Part shown: positions 31,839 to 38,739 of the stretch, one piece after another
Layout of the letters: each line of letters starts with the position of its first letter
How positions within the stretch are numbered: position 1 is the first letter of the stretch
NCBI GenBank assembly: GCA_009838765.1
Contig: VXQX01000080.1
Coordinates: forward strand, 171,403-228,086
Source of the DNA: Gemmatimonadales bacterium
GTDB lineage: Bacteria; Gemmatimonadota; Gemmatimonadetes; Palauibacterales; Palauibacteraceae
Direction: 5' to 3'
Length of the DNA: 56,684 bases
Notes under the pieces: model-generated
Database searches by the model: none
What the model saw: only the letters and a program-made list of their open reading frames with translations
What the model was told of the DNA's origin: nothing
Program-made: the position numbers and the translations under genes

Positions 31839-33229
31839 ACGAGCCGCTCAGGATCGTCCTCGTCGGGGCGGGCAGCCGCGAGTTCGGCCCCGCCTCCATC
31901 CGCGACATCCTCCTCAGCGATCCCCTCTGCGACCGCGACCTGAGCCTGGTCCTCGTCGACATCGACCCGTCGGAACTGCCCCGCACGCGGGCGTACGCGG
32001 AGGCGGTGGCGGAGCGGCTGGGCCGGAGCGTCGCCGTCTCCGCGACGACCGATCTCGAAACCGCACTTCCCGGCGCCCGCGCGGTGGTCCTCGCCATTGA
32101 AATCAACCGCTACTTCTACTGGGCCCAGGACTTCCACGTCCCCCGCGCGTTCGGCTCCTCCCAGATCTACGGAGAGAACGGAGGGCCGGGCGGCTTGTTC
32201 CACGCGCTGCGCAACATGGGTCCCGCGGTCGACTTGGCGCGGGCGATGGAGGTCCACTGCCCCGAGGCGTGGCTCGTCAACTACACGAACCCACTCACCA
32301 AGCTGTGCGAGGCCCAGAGCCGGCTCTCGTCGGTGCGCGTCGTCGGACTCTGCCACGGCGTCTTCCACGGGATGGAACAGATGGCGCGCCTCCTGGAACT
32401 GCCGGTGGAGCGCCTCGACGCCCGGGCCAGCGGGCTCAACCACTTCAGCTGGTTCGAGTCGGTGCGCGACCGCGAGACGGGTGAGGATCTCTACCCGACC
32501 CTGCGGCGCCGCGAGCGCGAGGCGCACTGGCTGCACGACTGGGACGAGATCGCGCTGAGCCGCATCCTGTTCCGGGTGTTCGGCCGCTATCCCAGCCCCG
32601 GGGCGAACCACATCGGCGAGTACCTCGGCTGGGCGCGGGAATTCCTCGGCAGCAGCCTGCTCCAGTTCTTCTACGACCCCGTGCACGGCACCCCGTGGGA
32701 AACGGGAGAGACCCCCACCTGGCTCTACAACCTCGGCGAGAACCCGACCGACGTGCCGGCGTTTCCCGAGTCCCCGCTCCCCCGGGTGCGGGACGACGGC
32801 GACAATCCGGGCGGGGAGGACGAGGCCGGAGCGGGCGGAGAACTCACGCCTTCAGGAGAGTTGGCGGTCCCGCTGCTTGAAGGCGTGCTGTGCGGCGTGG
32901 ACACATATCTCGATGCGGTGAACGTCCCCAACCAGGGTTACGTGCCGGGCCTTCCCGACGGGGCCGTCGTGGAAGTCCCCGCCCGCTCCGACGCGAGCGG
33001 GCTGCATCCCGCCGCCATGGAACCGCTGCCGGAAGGGATCCTCGGATTGCTCAGGACCCAGACATCGATCAACCGGCTGCTCGTCGACGCCTTCGCTGAG
33101 GGTTCCCGCGGGACGCTGCTGCAGGCGCTCCTGCTAGATCCGACGACGGACTCCTACCGCACGGCGGTCCACACGATCAACGAGATGTTCCGGCTCCAGG
33201 CGGGCGTGCTGCCCGAGATGGAGTGGTAG
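31835..33229 (+). CDS. Glycoside hydrolase family 4 (NAD-dependent glycosidase)
   Basis: A 464-residue cytoplasmic enzyme. ATG 31835 overlaps the symporter stop; the very long open frame reaching upstream in the same phase is read-through of the neighbours. The NAD-binding start LRIVLVGAGSREFGPASIRD, the NYTNP segment, the metal-binding cysteine motif VVGLCHGVFHGM and the ASGLNHFSWF histidine motif are those of GH4 alpha-glucosidase and alpha-galactosidase types. GH4 enzymes cleave by transient oxidation at C3 with NAD+ and a divalent metal. An acidic Gly-rich insertion (DDGDNPGGEDEAGAGGE) is unusual. No phosphotransferase genes are nearby, so unphosphorylated glycosides are likely substrates. 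Confidence 0.9.
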   Translation: MNEPLRIVLVGAGSREFGPASIRDILLSDPLCDRDLSLVLVDIDPSELPRTRAYAEAVAERLGRSVAVSATTDLETALPGARAVVLAIEINRYFYWAQDFHVPRAFGSSQIYGENGGPGGLFHALRNMGPAVDLARAMEVHCPEAWLVNYTNPLTKLCEAQSRLSSVRVVGLCHGVFHGMEQMARLLELPVERLDARASGLNHFSWFESVRDRETGEDLYPTLRRREREAHWLHDWDEIALSRILFRVFGRYPSPGANHIGEYLGWAREFLGSSLLQFFYDPVHGTPWETGETPTWLYNLGENPTDVPAFPESPLPRVRDDGDNPGGEDEAGAGGELTPSGELAVPLLEGVLCGVDTYLDAVNVPNQGYVPGLPDGAVVEVPARSDASGLHPAAMEPLPEGILGLLRTQTSINRLLVDAFAEGSRGTLLQALLLDPTTDSYRTAVHTINEMFRLQAGVLPEMEW

Positions 33230-33256
33230 CGGGCGGGTTGTCGGGGTCGACCCCTT

Positions 33257-33505
33257 CTACCAATTGTAGGTTGTCCACGCGCCGCAGTCGGTCGCCGGGC
33301 AGGCGAGTCGGACCCGGAACGGCGAGTCGTCGGAGCGGGGGGCGCGGTGCTGCTCGACGCAGCGCACCATGCGGGCCTCGCACCGGGGGCAGTCCGGCTC
33401 GCCGCCGGGACCGGCGTGCTTGCGGTCGCGCCGTTCGAGCGCCTGGCCTGCCTCGAAATCGAGAAGCGGCCCCTGCTGCGGGGCCGGGGGCGACGGATCA
33501 TCCAT
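33257..33505 (-). CDS. Small zinc-ribbon protein
   Basis: An 82-residue soluble protein with two Cys pairs: DCPRCEARMVRCVEQH and LACPATDCGAWTTYNW. CxxC and CxxxxC at this spacing would make a treble-clef or zinc-ribbon fold that binds one Zn. ATG 33503-33505 is on the opposite strand from, and overlaps, the ATG of the aminotransferase-like gene (both inside CCATGG). The open frame could extend further upstream but would be antisense to that enzyme. It diverges from that gene and converges with GH4. Function unknown; a small nucleic-acid or protein adaptor is possible. Confidence 0.65.
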   Translation of the reverse strand: MDDPSPPAPQQGPLLDFEAGQALERRDRKHAGPGGEPDCPRCEARMVRCVEQHRAPRSDDSPFRVRLACPATDCGAWTTYNW

Positions 33506-34733
33506 GGCGAAACACGATATTCCGGTCCAGCCGGCGTCGGCCAGCCCGACCGCGGCGGGCGCCGTAGCGGAGTCGGCGCTACCGCTCGACCATCGCATCG
33601 ACGAGGTGCGGGGCGAGTTCCCGATCCTCTCCCGCAAGACGTACCTCAACTCCAACTCCCTCGGCGCTCTCTCTCTCCGCTCGGTGGAGGAACGCCGGCG
33701 ATTCGAGGATCTGTGGCACGAGATGGGCGCGGCCGCCTGGTATGAGATCTGGGTCGCCAAGCTCGATGAGGTCCGGACTCAATTCGGGCAGACCATCGAA
33801 GCCGACGCCGACACGATCGCGCTCATGTCGAGCGTCTCCGCCGCGGTCTCCGTCGTCTGGGGGGCCATCGCGGCCGGCGCCAGGGGCACGGGCCGCGACA
33901 AGGTCGTGCTCACCGAACTCGATTTCCCGACCGTGGGCCACCACTTCCTGTCGCAGCGGGCGAACGGCCTCGAAGTGGAGATCGTGCCGAGCCCGGACGG
34001 GATTCACGTCCCGCTCGAGTCGATCCGCGCCGCCCTGGACGAACGCACCGCGCTGCTTGCGACGTCGCACGTCTTCTTCACGAGCGGCAACACCCAAGAC
34101 GCGGCCGAGCTCACGCGGATCGCCCACGATGCGGGTGCGTTCATTTTACTGGACGCCTATCAATCAAATGGACAACTGGCGATCGATGCGGGGGTGCTGG
34201 GAGTGGACTTCCTCGTCGGTGGCGCGCTCAAGTGGCTGTGCGGCGGTCCGGGGATGGCCTATCTCCATGTGAACCCGGAGGTTCGTCTCGATCCGGTCAC
34301 GCTTTCGTGGTTCGGTGTTGAAAACCAGTTCCTTTTCGACATTCGCGATGCGACGCCTCGGGCGGACGCCAGGCGCTTCGAACTGGGGACCCCCGCCGCG
34401 GGGGTCGCGTACACGGCCGCGGGAGGGCTGTCCATCGTTCTCGAGTACGGAATTTCGGCCATTCAACGTCGTAACCGGCTCCTGGCGAATGACTTGCGGG
34501 GGCGGCTGTCGGATCTCGGCTACCGGCTCCACCAGGCCTCCGATCCGGCGGCGCGATCCGCGCTCGTCCTCGTCGAACATGACGGCGATGCGGCCGCCGC
34601 CGTGCGTCACCTCGCCTCGCGCGACGTGGTTGTCGACCATCGCGGTCCCCTGGTTCGATTCTCTCCCCACTTCTACAACACGCTCAAGGACAACGAACGC
34701 GCCGTGGCGGCGCTGGCCGAGATCCGAGGGTAA
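33504..34733 (+). CDS. Class V aminotransferase/kynureninase-like PLP enzyme
   Basis: A 409-residue PLP-dependent enzyme. ATG 33504 gives a natural N-terminus (MAKHDIPVQPAS) before the conserved VRGEFPILSRKTYLNSNSLG. The PLP site is shown by AFILLDAYQSNGQLAID with the Asp that contacts the pyridine nitrogen, and by FLVGGALKWLCGGPGMAYL with the Schiff-base Lys. The sequence is closest in feel to kynureninases and their relatives (YLNSNSLG, FELGTPAAGVAY) rather than cysteine desulfurases. No other tryptophan-degradation genes are nearby, so kynureninase is not certain. The stop at 34733 is followed by a short hairpin. Confidence 0.8.
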   Translation: MAKHDIPVQPASASPTAAGAVAESALPLDHRIDEVRGEFPILSRKTYLNSNSLGALSLRSVEERRRFEDLWHEMGAAAWYEIWVAKLDEVRTQFGQTIEADADTIALMSSVSAAVSVVWGAIAAGARGTGRDKVVLTELDFPTVGHHFLSQRANGLEVEIVPSPDGIHVPLESIRAALDERTALLATSHVFFTSGNTQDAAELTRIAHDAGAFILLDAYQSNGQLAIDAGVLGVDFLVGGALKWLCGGPGMAYLHVNPEVRLDPVTLSWFGVENQFLFDIRDATPRADARRFELGTPAAGVAYTAAGGLSIVLEYGISAIQRRNRLLANDLRGRLSDLGYRLHQASDPAARSALVLVEHDGDAAAAVRHLASRDVVVDHRGPLVRFSPHFYNTLKDNERAVAALAEIRG

Positions 34734-34754
34734 AGCGGTACGGTAAAGTACAAC

Positions 34755-34770
34755 CGACCGGGACCGGTCG
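34755..34770. terminator. Short GC hairpin between two same-strand genes
   Basis: CGACCGG-ga-CCGGTCG forms a seven-base stem with a tiny loop, 22 bases after the PLP enzyme stop and 35 bases before the next ATG. No T-run follows. It may end or attenuate transcription, or act as an operator for the membrane protein gene. Confidence 0.35.
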
Positions 34771-34804
34771 AGCGTTTGGCCCGTAGCTGAGAAGGGAGGA
34801 CACG

Positions 34805-35197
34805 ATGGAAGACCTCACGCGGGCAGTGGAAGTGTTCGTGTCGATCAACCTCATCGTCCTGGGGGTCTCGTACCTCCTCCAGCCCGATGCCTGGAAGGCG
34901 TTGCTGGAGCACCTGCAGTCCAAGGGGAGGGCCGGCAGCCTGACGGTCGCGTTCCTCGCCATGGCGATCGGATCCTTCATCGTCGCCTTCCACAACGTGT
35001 GGGGCGGCGTGCCGGCGATCCTCACCGTCTACGGCTGGCTGGCGCTGGCGAAGGGCGCGTGCTACGCCCTGCTGCCCGGGCTCGCTCTGAAGGGAATGGA
35101 GACGGGGCTCCGGATGGGCGCCGGCCTGTGGCGGGCCGGCGGCGTGCTGGTCGCGGCGATCGGTGTCGTCGTCTTGCAACACGCCCTGCAGGGGTAG
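34805..35197 (+). CDS. Small four-helix membrane protein
   Basis: A 130-residue inner-membrane protein with four predicted helices: VFVSINLIVLGVSYLL, LTVAFLAMAIGSFIVAF, AILTVYGWLALAKGACYALL and AGGVLVAAIGVVVLQ. A strong GGGAGG ribosome site lies six bases before the ATG. No catalytic motif or family was recognised. The stop codon falls inside the first unit of a 21-base tandem repeat. Confidence 0.75.
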   Translation: MEDLTRAVEVFVSINLIVLGVSYLLQPDAWKALLEHLQSKGRAGSLTVAFLAMAIGSFIVAFHNVWGGVPAILTVYGWLALAKGACYALLPGLALKGMETGLRMGAGLWRAGGVLVAAIGVVVLQHALQG

Positions 35198-35248
35198 GAA
35201 GACGCGCTGCCGGGGTTGAGAAACGCTCTGCGGGGGTAGCGGTCAGAC
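35186..35248. repeat. Three 21-bp imperfect tandem repeats across a stop codon
   Basis: Units begin at 35186, 35207 and 35228: CTGCAGGGGTAGGAAGACGC, CTGCCGGGGTTGAGAAACGC and CTGCGGGGGTAGCGGTCAGA (first 20 bases of each). The stop TAG of the membrane protein lies in unit one; unit two carries TTG in the same place and unit three again TAG. The period is a multiple of three, so copy-number change would not alter the frame. Confidence 0.6.
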
Positions 35249-35275
35249 GGCTCGGCTTCCGCCGGAGGCCGCCCG

Positions 35276-36127
35276 TCAGGCCAGGGTGGCGTGGGCGGAC
35301 ATCGCGAGGACGCCCGTGTCGTCGAGCGCCCTGAGAGCGGCGTTGTCGCCCTCCTGCTCCCCCTGAAGGGTGATCGTCCGGTCGACGAACATGGGCCGGC
35401 GGGCCCGGAAGGTCAGCGTTCGCAGCGGCCGCCCCGAGCGCCGGACCGCGAGATCCGCGAGGAGCAGCGCCGTGAGCGGGCCGTGCACGACGAGATCCGG
35501 GTACATCTCGACGTCGCGCGCGTAGTCCCGGTCGTAGTGGATGCGGTGCGCGTTGAAGGTGAGCGCCGAGAACCGGAACAGCATTGCGGCGTTCGGCGTG
35601 ACGGACTCCGACCACTCCATCTCGTCCTCCGGGGCCGAACGCTCCGGCAGCACCAGCGGCTCGGTGGGCCGCTCGAGGAAGACCAGGTCCTGTTCCTCGA
35701 CGATCTCCCCGTCGCTCCCCGAGATCCGGTGTTCGACCGCTACAAGGACGAGCGGGCCGCTGCGGCCGGTCTTGGGCGTGACCGACACGATCGTCGAGCG
35801 ACGGCGGAGCCCATCTCCGACGCGCACGGTCCCCTCGAATTTCAGGCGGCCGCCCGCCCACATGCGGCGGGAGAGGGGCAGCGCCGGCAGGAAGTCGCCG
35901 CGTTTCTGGTGGCCATCGACATCGAGCTGGCCGCCCGGCGCCAGCTCCCGGCAGTACATCCAGTGGAACAGGGGCGGGAGCGGATCTCCCTCGCCGAGTC
36001 CCGAAGGGTCCCGGTCCAGCGTGGCCAGCATGGCCCGCGCGAGCGTGGCGGAGGCCCGGTCCACGACCTCCTCGGTGCGTCCGACGCCGTGCACCCCGCT
36101 CTCCGTGTCCGCTCCGCGCTCCCGCAT
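35276..36127 (-). CDS. FAS1-like/MaoC dehydratase (mesaconyl-C4-CoA hydratase type)
   Basis: A 283-residue double hot-dog hydratase. ATG 36127 has GGGAG five bases upstream; the longer open frame covers the acyl-CoA dehydrogenase in antisense. The N-terminal half has the signature FHWMYCRELAPGGQLDVDGH, DFLPALPLSRRMWAGGRLKF, as in mesaconyl-C4-CoA and related FAS1-like hydratases. The C-terminal half has the MaoC catalytic segment FSALTFNAHRIHYDRDYAR with the Asp/His pair of hydratase 2, then YPDLVVHGPLTALLL. The acyl-CoA dehydrogenase gene ends 14 bases upstream, so the two form an operon. A C4 or C5 dicarboxyl-CoA pathway is likely. Confidence 0.88.
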   Translation of the reverse strand: MRERGADTESGVHGVGRTEEVVDRASATLARAMLATLDRDPSGLGEGDPLPPLFHWMYCRELAPGGQLDVDGHQKRGDFLPALPLSRRMWAGGRLKFEGTVRVGDGLRRRSTIVSVTPKTGRSGPLVLVAVEHRISGSDGEIVEEQDLVFLERPTEPLVLPERSAPEDEMEWSESVTPNAAMLFRFSALTFNAHRIHYDRDYARDVEMYPDLVVHGPLTALLLADLAVRRSGRPLRTLTFRARRPMFVDRTITLQGEQEGDNAALRALDDTGVLAMSAHATLA

Positions 36128-36141
36128 GGCCGCTCCCCGCT

Positions 36142-37305
36142 TCAGAAGGACTTCGGGAGACCCAGGACATGGGTCGCCACGTGGGACAGGATCAGGTTCG
36201 TGGAGATCGGCGCGACCTGGTACAGCCGGGTCTCGCGGAACTTGCGTTCGATGTCGTACTCGGTGGAGAAGGCGAAGCCGCCGTACGTCTGCATGCACAT
36301 GTCGGCCGCGGCCCACGAGGCGTCCGACGCGAGGTACTTGGCCATGTTCGCCTCGGCTCCGCACGGCGCCCCGTCGTCGAACAGCGAAGCCGCCCGCTCG
36401 ACCATGAGCGCCGCCGCCTCCGTCTTCATGTGGGCTTCGGCGATGGGGAACTGGATGCCCTGGTTCTGCCCGATCGGGCGCCCGAACACCTCGCGGCCCT
36501 TCGCGTATTCCGCGGCATGCTCCACGAAGAACCGCGCGTCCCCCACGCACTCGGCCGCGATCAGCACGCGCTCGGCGTTCAGGCCATCGAGGATGTAGCG
36601 GAACCCCTTCCCCTCCTCGCCGATGAGATTCGCCGCCGGCACGCGCAGTCCGTCGAAGAACACCTCGGTGGTGGAGTGGTTGATCATCGTCTCGATGGGC
36701 CGGATGGTGACGGACGCCCCGACTTCGTTCCGCAGGTCGACCAGGAAGACGGACATCCCGGCCGTGGGCTTCGCGCTCTCCTCGCGGGGCGTCGTGCGCG
36801 CGAGCAGGAGCATGAGATCGGAGTGTTCAGAGCGGGAGATCCAGGTCTTCTGCCCGTGGATCACGTACGCGTCGCCGTCACGCTCTGCGGTCGTCGCGAT
36901 CCGGGTCGTGTCCGTGCCGCAGGTCGGCTCGCTCACCCCGAAGGCCTGCAGCCGCAACTCTCCCGCCGCGATTCGGGGCAGGTAGCGCCGCTTCTGCGCC
37001 TCGCTCCCGTGCCTGAGCAGGGTGCCCATGATGTACATCTGGGCGTGACAGGCGGCCCCGTTGCACCCGGTGCGCTGGATCATCTCGAGGATGACGCACG
37101 CCGCCTTGAGATCGAGGCCGGCGCCCCCGTATTCCTCAGGGATGAGCGCCGCGAGATATCCGGCCTCGGTGAGCGCCTCGATGAACGCCGTCGGGTAGGC
37201 GCTCTCGCGGTCGCGGTCGCGCCAGTACTCGCCGGGAAAGCGCTCGCACAGGCCGCGAACGCCCTCGCGAATCGCCTCGTAGCCGTCTTCGGAACTCGTG
37301 AACAC
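36142..37305 (-). CDS. Acyl-CoA dehydrogenase family protein
   Basis: A 387-residue flavoenzyme. GTG 37305 begins just before the conserved N-terminal helices (AIREGVRGLCERFPGEYWRD) and gives normal family length; the open frame goes on upstream but into divergent-gene leader. The FAD motif is FGVSEPTCGTDTTRI, followed by VIHGQKTWISRSEHSDLMLL. The C-terminal domain has GREVFGRPIGQNQGIQFPIA and MQTYGGFAFSTEYDIERKFR. The segment that usually supplies the catalytic Glu (YEGT) reads LYQVAPISTNL, so the base must lie elsewhere or the chemistry differs. It is transcribed with the FAS1-like hydratase. Confidence 0.88.
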   Translation of the reverse strand: MFTSSEDGYEAIREGVRGLCERFPGEYWRDRDRESAYPTAFIEALTEAGYLAALIPEEYGGAGLDLKAACVILEMIQRTGCNGAACHAQMYIMGTLLRHGSEAQKRRYLPRIAAGELRLQAFGVSEPTCGTDTTRIATTAERDGDAYVIHGQKTWISRSEHSDLMLLLARTTPREESAKPTAGMSVFLVDLRNEVGASVTIRPIETMINHSTTEVFFDGLRVPAANLIGEEGKGFRYILDGLNAERVLIAAECVGDARFFVEHAAEYAKGREVFGRPIGQNQGIQFPIAEAHMKTEAAALMVERAASLFDDGAPCGAEANMAKYLASDASWAAADMCMQTYGGFAFSTEYDIERKFRETRLYQVAPISTNLILSHVATHVLGLPKSF

Positions 37306-37474
37306 GCGGGCCGGTTTCCATCCGGGTTTCGTCGATCGAGGACTGCCAGGAGATGGGACGGAGGGTACGGGTTGTCGGCGGCCGCCGCGATGGCTCCGGG
37401 CGGAGCGGGACGGCATATTCCCCGCACGGAACGGAACACGGGACGAGAATTCCCACCCGGAGCGAGGTTGAGCG

Positions 37475-38053
37475 TTGAGCACAGTGAACGATCCGGACAT
37501 CTCACCGCAGCGCGACGCCGACGGCTCCGACGGCTCCGATTGGGGGGAGCGGGTGTACCGATCGCTCCCGGATCTCGGCATCCGTCACGTCGCCACGGTT
37601 CCGGATGCCGGCCTCGGGAGGTTCCTCGAACTGTGCGAAGCGGACCCCGCGATCCGGCTCATCACGCTCACGACGGAGGAGGAAGGGATCGCCCTCGCCT
37701 GCGGCACGTGGCTCGGCGGCGAACTCGCGGCCGTCGCCATCCAGTCGAGCGGGGTCGGCAACATCGTGAACATGCTCGCACTCCCGAACGTGTGCCGGAT
37801 TCCCTGCCTCCTCCTCGTGTCCATGCGCGGCGAGGCCGAGGAGCGGAACCCGTGGCAAGTCCCGGTGGGGCGGACCGTGCCCGACCTCCTCACCGCCCTC
37901 GGCGTGGAGGTGTTCCGCCCGGAGTCCGCCTCCGGAGTGGCGGCGGCATTCGCGGAGGCCGCCGCGCGCGCGCAGGAGGCCGGACGTCCCGCCGCGGTGC
38001 TCGTCGGCCAGCACATCATCGGAGCCAAGTCGTTCGTGGGCGGTGACGGATGA
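37475..38053 (+). CDS. ThDP-dependent decarboxylase alpha subunit (ComD-like)
   Basis: A 192-residue protein equal to the N-terminal (PYR) domain of a two-subunit 2-oxoacid decarboxylase such as sulfopyruvate or phosphonopyruvate decarboxylase. Motifs: VYRSLPDLGIRHVATVPDAG, LITLTTEEEGIALACGTWLG with the ThDP-activating Glu, and VAIQSSGVGNIVNML. TTG 37475 follows a GAGCGAGG site by seven bases; GTG 37484 is the alternative. The N-terminus has an acidic DGSDGSD stretch. ATGA overlap with the next gene shows that the two subunits are made together. The gene diverges from the acyl-CoA dehydrogenase. Confidence 0.85.
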   Translation: MSTVNDPDISPQRDADGSDGSDWGERVYRSLPDLGIRHVATVPDAGLGRFLELCEADPAIRLITLTTEEEGIALACGTWLGGELAAVAIQSSGVGNIVNMLALPNVCRIPCLLLVSMRGEAEERNPWQVPVGRTVPDLLTALGVEVFRPESASGVAAAFAEAAARAQEAGRPAAVLVGQHIIGAKSFVGGDG

Positions 38054-38688
38054 GGGACGCGAGGCTGGACCGGCGCGCGCTCGTCGCGGAGATCCTGGAG
38101 CGCCGCGGGGACGCGGCCGTGGTCGCGGGACTCGGTTCCGCGGCGTGGGATTGTCACGCGGCGGGCGACTCGCCGCTCAACTTCTACTTCTGGGGCGCGA
38201 TGGGCGGGGCGGCGATGCTGGGGCTCGGCGTCGCCCTCGCTCGGCCGACGCGGCGCGTGCTCGTGGTCACCGGGGACGCGGAGCTGCTGATGGGGGTGGG
38301 GAGCCTCGCCACGATCGCCGCCCAGGCCCCCTCCAACCTCGCGCTCCTCGTGCTCGACAACGAGGCGTTCGGCGAGACGGGACGCCAGGCGGGGCTCACG
38401 GGGAAGAACACGGACATCGCCGCGATCGCGCGCGGAGCCGGCATCGCGTCCGCCTTCACGGTCGGCGGCGAAGTCGAGGTGGGATCGGCGGGGCTGAATG
38501 TCCAGGAGGGGTCCGCGGAGACGGACATCGACGCGCCTGCGGCGACGCTGGCGGCGACCCTGTTCGAGGAGGAAGGCCCGGTGCTGTGCGTCGCGAAAGT
38601 CGCGCTCGGCGCCGAGCCGGACTCATACCCGCCGCGTGACGGCGTCCTGCTGCAGGCCCGCTTCCGGGCCGCGCTTGCCGGCGACTGA
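38050..38688 (+). CDS. ThDP-dependent decarboxylase beta subunit (ComE-like)
   Basis: A 212-residue protein equal to the PP domain of the same decarboxylase. NFYFWGAMGGAAMLGLGVAL is the typical entry, and the ThDP/Mg motif runs from VVTGDAELLMGVGSLATIAA to LALLVLDNEAFGETG (GD followed after about 25 residues by DN). The phosphonopyruvate and sulfopyruvate decarboxylase families share this layout; a PEP mutase or sulfolactate dehydrogenase that would decide is not in the window. A short insertion (VEVGSAGLNVQEGSAETD) after the DN motif region looks atypical. It overlaps the alpha-subunit stop by ATGA. Confidence 0.85.
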   Translation: MRDARLDRRALVAEILERRGDAAVVAGLGSAAWDCHAAGDSPLNFYFWGAMGGAAMLGLGVALARPTRRVLVVTGDAELLMGVGSLATIAAQAPSNLALLVLDNEAFGETGRQAGLTGKNTDIAAIARGAGIASAFTVGGEVEVGSAGLNVQEGSAETDIDAPAATLAATLFEEEGPVLCVAKVALGAEPDSYPPRDGVLLQARFRAALAGD

Positions 38689-38739
38689 GCGCGGCGCTTC
38701 ACCGCTGTCGGCGCTGGCGCGGGGGTCTGCGGCGGACTG

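Noticed and set aside
29756-33229. An 1157-codon open frame on the plus strand
   Set aside because: The first two thirds are out-of-frame read-through of the deacetylase and symporter, with low-complexity Arg/Gly/Ala composition. Only the part from 31835, the GH4 enzyme, is protein-like.
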